A stretch of DNA of 64,000 nucleotides from Talinum fruticosum (Eukaryota > Streptophyta > Magnoliopsida > Caryophyllales > Talinaceae), in NCBI GenBank assembly GCA_021018815.1, contig JAITYX010000007.1:2481001-2545000 (forward strand), given 5' to 3'. A program made the position numbers and the translations under genes. Below the pieces are notes generated by a model, which ran no database searches, was not told the origin of the DNA, and was given only the letters and a program-made list of their open reading frames with translations. Numbering within the stretch: the first letter of the stretch is position 1; every line of letters begins with the position of its first letter. Below are positions 55,211 through 64,000 of the stretch, one piece after another.

Positions 55211-58200
55211 GTGACTCGAAACGAAAGGGTCATTGGTACTTAAATAGTGACTGTTCACGCCATATGTTTGGAGATTCAAGACTCTTCTCGAGTTAGATGA
55301 TCCGAAAGGAGGCAAAGTCACATTTGGAGATAATAGCGAATGCAAGATAGTTGGGATTGGCAAGATTGATCAAGGAAACAACTCAGTCAGCCCAGTCTAC
55401 ATTGTCAAAGGGCTTAAGTACAATCTCCTTAGCATTTCTTAGCTATGTGACAAAGGCTAAGAGGTAAGGTCCACTCGGACCAATTGCTACATTTATGATG
55501 CAGTCACTAAAGAAATAAAGCTTTTAGGTCCAAGGTCGGGTAACACTTATACTATTCCTTTTTCGGATGATAGCCAGAATTTATCTTGCCTAAAAGCATC
55601 ATTGAATGATGATTCATGGACATCGCATCATAGACTAAGACATATTAGCATGAATACTATCAAGAAACTTGCATCTCATGGATTGGTTAGGGGTTTACCT
55701 AACCGTGCATTTAAGAAAGATAAAATTTGTAAAGCATGCACGAAAGAGAAGCAAGTAAGATCATCATTCAAACCATTCAAAACCGTGTCCGCATCCGGAG
55801 TGCTTGAATTAGTTCGTATGGATTTATGTGATGAAATTCCTGTGAAAAGCTTAGGAGGTAAATCATATGTACTAGTTATTATTGATGATTATTTACAATT
55901 TACATGGGTATCTTTTCCGAAGAACAAGAATGAAGCCTTCAAAGAGTTCACTAAGATCTGCAGGAAACTTCAAGTAGAGTTTGCGACTCGGATTAGAAGA
56001 ATTCGAACCGACAATGGAAGGGAGCTTGACTACTCGGAATTTATAGATTTCTATAACAAGAATGACATATCTCACAACTTCTCTGCACCAAGAACTCTTC
56101 CACGGAATGGAGTAGTAGAAAGGAAAAACATAACACTTAGATAAATAGGAAGGACCATGATGATTGAAAATGATCTGTCAGTACTATTTCGGGCCGAGGC
56201 AATCAACACAAGCAAACTACACACTCGAATAGATGCCTCATCGGACCTATCTTGAAGAAACCACCCTATGAGTTATACAAGGGAATGAAGCCCAACATCT
56301 TCTACTTTAAACCATTTGGATGTAAATGCTTCGTCCATAACAATAGTAAGGAACATCCGATTAAGTTTGATGCTAGGTCGGATGAAGGTATATTTATGAG
56401 TTATTCATCTCATAGTAAAGCTTATCGTGTGTTTAACAAAAGGACTAACAAAGTGGAAGAAAGTATCCACATTGTCTTTGATGAGATTGATCAAGGCAGG
56501 ATAAGTGAATCCACATTCTCAAATCTTAAGCTTAATAGAGATAAAGATGACCTTGCTGAAGTTGAGCTCACAAAGAGTCAAAATAGAAGAACCGAGGCAA
56601 CTCGGAACGAGCTAACTCAGAATGCTCGTGACTCGGAACGATCAAAATTAAGAGCTAGCTCGGAGTACTGAAGAACAAGCCAATGCAAAGGCTCAACAAG
56701 AACAACCAACCGAAGATCAGCCTATTCAACCAATAAAGTTGGTGAATCGGACTACGAGTAGAGCTTTCAAATATGCATATAGAAACCTACCGAGAACATA
56801 CTTTCGATATAAATAATGGGTTAAGAACTCTATCTTCTTTGCATAATCTATGTGCATTTTCTACATTCATATCATTAACAAAACCTAAAAATGCACTACA
56901 GGCCCTAAATGAACCTGAATGGGTAGAGGCCATGTAAGAAGAGCTTAATCAATTTGAAAGAAACAAAGTCCGAACATTGACCAAACGACCTTCCGACCAC
57001 CTAATAATAGGAACCAAATGGCTTTTCAAGAACAAACTGGATGACGAAGGGTTGGTAGTGAGAAATAAGGATAGATTGGTTGCTCAAGGATATAACCAAG
57101 AGGAAGAAATTCATTGTGGTGAAACCTTTGTACTTGTTGCTCGAATTGCGGCAATCAGAATTTTGTTAGCTTTTGCATCTAGCATGAACATCAAACTTTA
57201 TCAAATGGATGTCAAATGTGCTTTTCTCAATGGTTATATTCAAGAAAAAGTTTATGTTGAGCAACCCCTGGATTTGAAAACTTAGAATTTCCAAATCATG
57301 TTTTCAAGTCACAAAAGGCTTTATATGGTCTTGAATAAGCTCCCGGAGCTTGGTATGAAAGACTAAGCAATTTCTTGGTTGAAAATAATTTCAAAAGAGG
57401 TTAGATTGACAAAAATATTTTCATAAAAACCAAGGGGAATGATTTTCTTATCATTCAAATTTATGTTGATGATATAATTGTTGGAGCTACTAATGAAACT
57501 CTATACCAAGAGTTTTCCGAGTTGATGTGACAGGAGTTCCGAATGAGTATGATGGGAGAACTCAATTTCTTTCTTGGTATACAAATCAAACAAGATAAGG
57601 ATGGCATCTAAGTCCATGAATCTAAATATACCAAGGAGCTATTGAAGAAATACAAGTTACAAGATGTGAAGCATGTAGCAACACCTACGAGTAGCAGTTT
57701 GAAACTGGACTCGGATGAGAAAGGTAAACTTGTAAATAAAAAACTCTACAGAGCTATGATTGGATCTCTACTTTATCTCACATCTAGTAGGCCAAATATC
57801 ATGTTAAGTGTTTGCCTTTGTGCAAGATTTCAAGCTAATCCAAAAGAATCATATCTCACTATAGTGAAGAGAATTTTTCGATATCTTACGAGGACTATGA
57901 ATCTTGGTCTATGGTTTTCAAATGACTCAAACCCGACTCTCACCTGGATACTCAAATGCTGACTATGTTGGATACAAAGTTGATAGAAAGAGCACATCAG
58001 GAGCATGTCAATTTTTGGGTTAATCCCTCATCTCCTAGCCCTCAAAGAAACAGAACTCAATCACTCTATCAACTACTGAGGCTGAGTACATTGCAGACTG
58101 GACATTCCTGTGCTTAGATTCTCTAGATCAAGCAATACTTAAAGGATCTTTGACTATCATTCACATCTATCCAATTCAAATTTGACAATCAAAGTGTAAT

Positions 58201-58405
58201 CGGTATCACTAAGAATCTAATTCAGCACTCAAAGACTATGCATATTGAGGTCATGTATCATTTTCCGAGAGACCATTATGAGAAAGGTGATATGTAGCTT
58301 GAATTTATTTCTACCGAGTTTTAGTAAGTTGATATTTTCACTAAGCCTCCTAGTAAGGAGAAGTTTTGTTTTATTAGGAATGAACTTGGCATGATTAATG
58401 CATGA
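55211..58405 (+). pseudogene. Element C pol: protease, integrase, RT, RNase H
   Basis: The protease motif has become G-H-W-Y-L-N-S-D-C-S-R-H-M (near 55235), so the catalytic DSG is lost. Integrase is open for 180 codons from 55602: zinc region H-H-R-L-R-H and C-K-A-C, then all three catalytic residues in M-D-L-C-D-E, R-T-D-N-G-R-E and V-V-E-R-K-N. RT carries A-Q-G-Y-N-Q-E-E, V-K-C-A-F-L-N-G-Y and Y-V-D-D (near 57463); RNase H has D-R-K-S-T-S-G-A-C and S-T-T-E-A-E-Y. Ends N-E-L-G-M-I-N-A with stop at 58403. Stops and frameshifts near 56140, 57285, 57530 and 57955. The 56671-56935 linker is low in conservation. Confidence 0.92.
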
Positions 58406-58963
58406 TTATAAGATTTATTGCATGAATTTTTATTTCATGATTATGTGTTATATGATTTAAATAGAAAACAAATGGATCAGTTGAATCGAGTGAAACCGAG
58501 CTATGAGTTATTAGTATTTTGAGTGTTCTTAATCACTCGGACATTTTTACTCGAGTCAGACTCATATTATGAGCAAAATGGACAGACAAAATTTTGAGGT
58601 CATCTCTAGATAAATGGAGAATCTCATAAATGTTTTCGAAAACTCTTCTCTCTCTCTCTCTCTCTCTCTCTCGTCACGCGAACAATCAACAAAACCTAGC
58701 CGTTGGAAGGAAGCTGTTAGAAAACTAGCCGTTACGACGTAGAGCGACACAATGGTCCGAGAACCGTTGCTTGGTATTTGGGAGCCTTTTTCTGCTATAA
58801 ACAGCACCAATTCACTTTAGTTTCTTCACTTTACCAACTTATTACTCGCACTCTTGCTCTTTTCACTCTCAAACTCTCTCTCGCTCACTCGTGTTCTCTT
58901 TCTCGAATCTCAAGTTTCTTTATTCTCTATTCTCTCTCTACTCTCTCTAATCTCATTGTGAAC
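58406..58963 (+). promoter_or_regulatory. Putative internal promoter of the third ORF (C)
   Basis: TATAAACAGC at 58796-58805, about 160 nt before the ATG, then a long C/T-rich leader. TAGCCGTTGGA at 58697-58707 is the reverse complement of an MSA-type site, in the same orientation relative to the ORF as in the B copies. A (TC)n tract lies at 58647-58672. Confidence 0.55.
58647..58672. repeat. (TC)n microsatellite
   Basis: About 13 TC units upstream of the TATA-like box of the element C third ORF. Confidence 0.9.
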
Positions 58964-60576
58964 ATGGCTAAGAGAGGAGCTGCTCAAGAATGAGGATCAA
59001 TCACCAAGAAGGCCATAACCAAATCTAAGATTGAGGCCACACCGAGCAAAGGTAAGGAAGTTGCCCTGCATTCTCCAAAACATTTTGTCGGCCAACATTT
59101 CATTTTAGACGACAAATTCTTCCCTACCACCTCCTTTTCTTTATTGAAACACATCACAAAAACTGGTGTGTACAACTATATTTGTTTTTGTGAATACATC
59201 TATCCGGACCTAGTGTTTGAGTTTTATTCTCATAAGATCGCCAACGAAGGCGTCATTACTTCTCTTGTTCAAGGTAAGATCGTTCAGGTCAACCTTACCT
59301 TACTTCACAAACTCTTCAATGTAAATACTCTTTTCTAAACTCCAATCCTATTCCTTTTAATGAAATCGCAGATGATTTCTTTGATAAGTTTGCTAAAGAG
59401 GTTCCTAAGTTTAGGAAGAATTTCTCTACGACTCGGATGAAGTAAGAAACAAGACTTCTTTGCTTCATTCCGATGAGAACTTTCTTCTCTAATCATTCCC
59501 GTAAAGAGAACCCCAACTCAAAAGTTCTCAAGGTTCTATACAATATTCTTGAGGGCTATGAAGTAAACCTCTTTCCTTTTATTCTAGAGTAGATGGCAAC
59601 CGTGTCTGCTAGCTCTAAGAAGTATGTTCCTTTTCCTTTCTGGGCACTTCTAACTCGTTGTTTTTAAACAGCTTTAGGTCCCTCTTCCTTCGACCCCAAA
59701 GATTTCTTAGAACCTCGCTATGTGTCCAGGCAGGAATGAGTTTCCGGGCTTAAGATACTAAGAAGTCAAGCCTCGGTGTCCGGATTCATGTGTCCGAGTT
59801 ACCTCCTCCTCCTCGGACTCGGACAACTCTAGAGGTCCTACTTCGACCGCTGGACCTTCTCCTTCTCAATCCATGCCTTCTGTTGAGCTCTACTTGCCCG
59901 GATAGCCAACAAATTTGCTTCAGCTGGACCTTCTCCTTCTCAATCCATTCCTTCTATTGAGCTCTACTTTCCCGGATAGATAACAAATTTGCTTCTCTCG
60001 GCTAAAGATTTACAATTAACTCTAAAAATCTTCAAAAATTTCATTCCAACCTTGGTTCTGATGCATAAACAAGCTCAATCTCAGCTCCGAGAGAACCAAG
60101 AACTGATTTCGAGCTCAAGGATATCATCAAGGGACAACGAGATCGGATCAAACATCTTTAAAAGCGCAGGTCTAAGGCAGCTGAGGACTTAGTAACCACC
60201 GACACTTCGAGGAGTTCTCCAGCCCTGCTAAGTCACAATTAGTTGAAGCCGAGGAAGAAGTTGAAGCGAGAGGAAGAAGAAGGAGAATCTAAAGAGGGAG
60301 AAAAATAGAAAAAACAAAGGGGAAGAAGCTGCTCAGCCTGAGGACCAGGGCAACAAAGAACCCGAGTTGATCTCCTCCGAGCACGCTCGAGTGCCACGTA
60401 AGAGGCCGGCGATGCTGGTCAATCCAAAGCCCCCGCCTTACGGACACGACCCAATAGCTGTCTTTGTGGAAGACGAAGAAGCTGAGGACGATATGCCTTT
60501 GGTTCATAGAATCGGGACATCTCAACTTCCCGATGTACCAATCTTGCAGCCTCCTCGCTCAACCACTTCAACATAA
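58964..60576 (+). pseudogene. Element C third ORF (function unknown)
   Basis: ATG at 58964 (M-A-K-R-G-A-A-Q-E), followed by a stop after nine codons that B2 and B4 lack. The conserved block follows: I-L-D-D-K-F-F-P-T-T-S-F-S, Y-I-Y-P-D-L-V-F-E-F-Y, V-N-L-T-L-L-H-K-L-F-N-V. Later N-P-I-P-F-N-E-I-A-D, R-T-F-F-S and a Ser-rich linker with a tandem duplication (59851-59998) appear. The acidic tail (V-E-D-E-E-A-E-D-D near 60465) ends at the stop at 60574. The divergence from the A/B copies shows that the N-terminal domain is what is conserved. Confidence 0.82.
59851..59998 (+). repeat. 74-bp tandem duplication in the third ORF
   Basis: The segment beginning TGGACCTTCTCCTTCTC at 59851 recurs at 59925 with a few substitutions. 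The period of 74 is not a multiple of three, so it shifts the frame. Confidence 0.88.
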
Positions 60577-61135
60577 GTGTATAGGCGAAGGCACACTACT
60601 CGGTAGTCAACCTCAAGACAACCTGCCCCTCCCTCCTCATCTTAATGTTAATTTTTTTTTTTACTTAAATGCCCAACATCTATTATAATTACTTGATCTT
60701 TCCTCCCTCCATTTGGTATTTTACTGAAATGCATAGGGGAGAGAAATAGATAGAAAATTGGATGTTTGGTCTAAGGGGAGCTTTTTTCTTTTTCGAGTTC
60801 TAATTTTTTTTTTTGTTTCTTGTATATATATCTTTGGCAATTATTGAAATTTATTTTTCTCAGCATATATGTTTCTTAGTTACATACTTTACTCGACTTT
60901 AAATATCTCTCATATTTGACTCTCTAACATATTTGCTCTGTTTTTTTCTTCATAATCTGATTAATATCAAGAAACATGTTCTGAGTTATGTTTTTATCCG
61001 AGCTGCACTTACAAATATCTTAAGTTCCGATTAAGATCTTCTTTTACTCCGATCAATTCGTTATGAAAACTAAACTATTTGAACCGACAAGTTTCTATCT
61101 TAAATATTGAATTCCTATCATCAAAAAGGGGAAAT
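60577..61135 (+). other. Element C 3' untranslated region and polypurine tract
   Basis: T-rich non-coding DNA ending in CATCAAAAAGGGGAAAT (tract 61123-61134) next to the 3' LTR. Confidence 0.8.
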
Positions 61136-62225
61136 TGAAGACTCGGGTATACCTCTCTATCTCTCTTGGGTTTTGATTCTAAGTTATTCGAACATTATAG
61201 AAACTTTTATCTAAGTTTTTCATTATGTTTCGACCCACTCGTAAAGCACGTTCTTGCATATCTTTCTTAACCGTGCTTCGACCCACTCGGACATCACTCA
61301 GAATTATCGCATAAATAAATAATCTCGTTACATACTTATTCCGAGCACTAACTTTGTATTCCAAGTTAAAATGAATTACAATGTTAATTCTTTGTTTTTA
61401 AGTTAGTTTATGTATGGAGAGTTATTTGTTAGATCAAGTTCATGTATCCTGTTGTGTTATTCTTTCTAACTTGGTCATTTAAGGATTAACACAAGATGAA
61501 ATCTGAACTCGATGGATATTAGACTCGGAAAATTCCATTCTTTTAGGCCAAAGATAATTAAGTGTTTAATTACTCGATTTAACTATTATATGTGCCTAAT
61601 CTTCGGCCAAAGTACTTTTATACTTTGAGTACTAATGTGATTTGCTTTTGTAGGTTACTCAAACAAGCCTCATCTACTTTTGAAATACAAAAGCAATCGG
61701 TTTCTAGCCATTAAACACTAGCAGACAGAGATTAACCATTTCTAGACATGGCTCGAACAATCGTGTTAGGGTTGTTTGTTTCCAAAACCGGAAAACCGCA
61801 ACTTTGAGTCTAACGGTTGTTTCCACCTCGGTTTTCAATCACCACCAGATGATTGGATCGTCTTTTCGAGCCAAGAGCCGTTACACAACGTTTACATCCC
61901 AACGGATCTCTTCTAAGAGATGCGGACTAGCCATTAAAATGGCTACTGAAGTTCATCGATCTAGAACAAGACTCAACAGATCATTCCGCCCGGGTTCTTA
62001 TAAATATAAACCACTTTACAAGTCTTGAAGATTTGCTGCTAAACATATTCCAACACTTACTTAGTGCATTCTTATTCAATTTTCAACTTACAACTCCTAA
62101 TCTATAATTTCTTACTTTCGAGTTGTAAAAAATTCTTGTAATCACTTACATTATTTTCTTACATTCTTTGTAAGTCCCTTGACTGAGCTTTAAGGGCTAA
62201 CTCACCTTAGTTGTCCCCGACTATA
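61136..62225 (+). repeat. Element C 3' LTR, truncated
   Basis: Begins TGAAGACTCGGG and follows the 5' LTR to about 62225, lacking the last 350 bp or so. TATA box TTATAAATA near 61998-62006 is better preserved than in the 5' LTR. Confidence 0.88.
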
Positions 62226-62691
62226 TCAAACATGCAGCAACTCTAATGGAAAGTAATACCAAAATGGACTCGGATGAGAAAGGTAAGGTAGTAGATTAGA
62301 AACTCTATAGAGGTATGATTGGATCTCTACTCGCCTTACATCTATAAGACCATATAACATGTTTAATGTCTATCCGTGTGTAAGATTTCAAGCTAATCTA
62401 AAGGAATCACATCTTACTGTGGTGAAGAGAATTTTTAGATATCTTGTAGGAACTCGGACACTTGGTCTCTTATACTCAAAACACTCAAGTCTAAGCCTCA
62501 ATGGCTACTCGGATGCTGACTATGCTAGATATAAGGTTGATAGGAAGAATACCTTATGAGCTGGTCAATTTCTAGGTCAATCACTCATCTCAGTACACTC
62601 AAAGAACCAAAATTCACTCACCCTATCAACTACCGAGGCTGAGTACATAACAACGGTAGCTTGCTGTGCTCGGTTCCTGTGGATCAAGTAG
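62226..62691 (+). pseudogene. Copia copy D, RT end and RNase H fragment
   Basis: Continues the RT fragment at 51351-51474 after a gap of roughly 25 codons: K-H-A-A-T-L, K-L-Y-R-G-M-I-G-S, then D-A-D-Y-A-x-Y-K-V-D-R-K and L-S-T-T-E-A-E-Y. Ends at F-L-W-I-K, where LTR E begins. Confidence 0.87.
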
Positions 62692-63611
62692 TGAAGGTTT
62701 GTTGTTGGAGAGTATAAGTCACCCTAGAGGGGGTGAATAGGGTGATGAGGAAACTTGCTTGAATTTAAAATATATATGAATCCGAGGTGAGCGTGAAGCA
62801 AGGTTAAACTCGGAAAAGCATAAACTCAAATTTCGAGTAAGTAGTGAAGAAACAGATTAAAAAGAATTCTGAAGCTGTCCGAGTCTAGAATGTACTTAGA
62901 AAAGTGATAACTCATAAAATACGTGGAAACCCTCCCGAGGCGGAAAACCACGGACCGTGCTAATCCAAGCACGAAGTCAAATCCACTATTTTGAGTCCAC
63001 AAAATACAGTAGACTAACTCAACCTGAGTTGCTCCCTTAGACAACTCCTTATAAGTTTTTCCTAGAGTTAGAAATTACCTTATCCGATCTAGTACTTCCT
63101 AACCGAGATCACCCTTATAGTTAGGGACAACTAAGCTGAGTTAACCCTTACAACTCAGTCAAGGGACCTTACTTAGAGAGCAAGAAAGAAAGTGTTTGTA
63201 ATCGAGTACAAGACCCGACAACTCGGAAAGTTATGAAATACGGAATTGGAGTTGTAAGTAGAAGAATGAGAATGAATACAATGACTTTTTGCTCAAGTAT
63301 ATGTATTAACAATAGATTCGGCAATCGTCAAGTCTTGAAAGTTGACTTCTATTTATAGATGACTAAGCAGCCTAGCCGTTGTGTTCATCTTCCGACTGGA
63401 AGTCCCTTGTGACCATTATAAAGGATTTTCTCGAGTCACTTAGAAAATATCCGTTGAGATATGAACCTTGAGCAACGGTTCGAATCCTTTGGAAGTCCCA
63501 AAACCACTAGTAGTGTCTTTAAAAATAAGGTGGAAACCACCGTTGAGCTTAGTGTTGCAGATTTCCAATTTTGGAAAACAAACAATCCCGACACGAGTGT
63601 CTGGGGCTAGG
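62692..63611 (-). repeat. LTR E, minus orientation, interrupted on the right
   Basis: Copia-family LTR starting TGAAGGTTTG in D RNase H. Five bases to its left are AGTAG. TATA box (minus) near 63346-63355. The sequence stops at 63611 in mid-LTR where LTR F begins; the remainder is presumably beyond the window. Confidence 0.85.
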
Positions 63612-64000
63612 TGTTAAGTCGTATTTTATACGTATTTTTAGTAGTTATTGAGTTTATATTATATAGTTTATTTTATCTAATTATTCTATTTTGTCTATTT
63701 ATAGGTAATTATCGAATAAAGTGGGGAAGAGAAGAAAAGTCGTTAAAAGTGGATTTTTAGCTACGGACAAGCATCCAAGAAAATATATGAAGTCGGTCCA
63801 TAAATATAATATGTAATAAAATATTTATTTTAGGATATTATATTTTAGGAAATCCTAAGTGGAATAGAAAAGGGAAACTTAGAAGAGAAGAAAGAGAAAT
63901 AAACCCTAACTCTTTCACCCTATATATGCTACTTATTATCATCATGGAGAGAGACCGAGGAAGCCAGCCACACACAATCACCACCTGCCCTTTGCTGTCC
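63612..64000 (+). mobile_element. Start of LTR F, a different retroelement family
   Basis: Begins TGTTAAGTCG, unlike the copia family, and breaks LTR E after CTAGG (63607-63611), a candidate target duplication. A TATATATG box near 63931 suggests a plus-oriented LTR. Continues past the window end. An Athila/Tat-type LTR is my guess. Confidence 0.5.

Larger units (their letters stand above)
51475..62225 (+). mobile_element. Element C: nearly complete plus-strand copia copy
   Basis: 5' LTR 51475-52909, primer site, gag 52969, gag-pol intron-like segment 55148, pol to 58405, third ORF 58964-60576, polypurine tract 61123, 3' LTR 61136-62225. The 3' LTR is cut short by a deletion that also removed part of the flanking copy D, so no target duplication remains on the right. 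The LTRs are a divergent subfamily relative to A and the array (start TGAARACTC; different U3). About 10.7 kb remain. Confidence 0.9.

Noticed and set aside
1..64000. CRISPR array, bacterial operon or phage system
   Set aside because: No regularly spaced short repeats with unique spacers and no prokaryotic genes; composition and elements are plant nuclear.

Overview
This window looks like heterochromatic, gene-free nuclear DNA from a flowering plant, probably a dicot. I find no intact host gene, tRNA, rRNA or CRISPR array. Almost everything is transposable-element DNA: Ty1/copia elements with a SIRE/Maximus-like layout, an Athila-type Ty3/gypsy remnant, two other gypsy-type solo LTRs, a LINE fragment and three MITE-like elements. 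Species cannot be told from the sequence.

Layout. 1-240 is GA-rich; 620-2240 is the decayed 3' half of a LINE ORF2 with an RNase H tail. About 3080-26360 is an old Athila-like element (tRNA-Asp-type primer site at 6106, broken gag, protease trace, 3' leader). It is interrupted by a copia solo LTR (4470-6060, TSD ACTAA), a complete copia element A (6293-20134, minus strand, TSD TTATT), a 373-bp MITE (20599-20971, TSD TTTAATAA), a gypsy solo LTR (21270-23896, TSD AAACT) and a second MITE (25235-25654). Element A itself carries a 3.0-kb gypsy solo LTR in its 3' LTR (7704-10744). From 26361 to 51350 lies a minus-strand tandem array of the same copia family, with three LTRs alternating with four internal regions (B1-B4). 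Its second unit contains an inverted solo LTR (36846-38413, TSD CTTTT). From 51351 the strand flips: fragments of copia copy D flank a nearly complete plus-strand copy C (51475-62225). An LTR E interrupts D, and a different LTR (F) starts at 63612 and runs out of the window.

How the copia family is built. The order is LTR, tRNA-iMet-like primer site, gag with one zinc knuckle, protease, integrase, reverse transcriptase, RNase H, then a third ORF of unknown function, polypurine tract and LTR. Two features stand out. First, a 63-64 nt segment with GT...AG ends and stop codons lies exactly at the gag-pol junction in four copies; removing it would join gag to pol in frame in copy A. Second, the third ORF is preceded in five copies by what looks like its own promoter: a TATA-like box, a pyrimidine-rich leader and, further upstream, matches to the G2/M (MSA) motif in four copies. 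All copies are broken. Many of the differences between them fall at CTG/CAG/CCG/CGG sites, which may reflect base-calling error at methylated CHG sites rather than true mutation.
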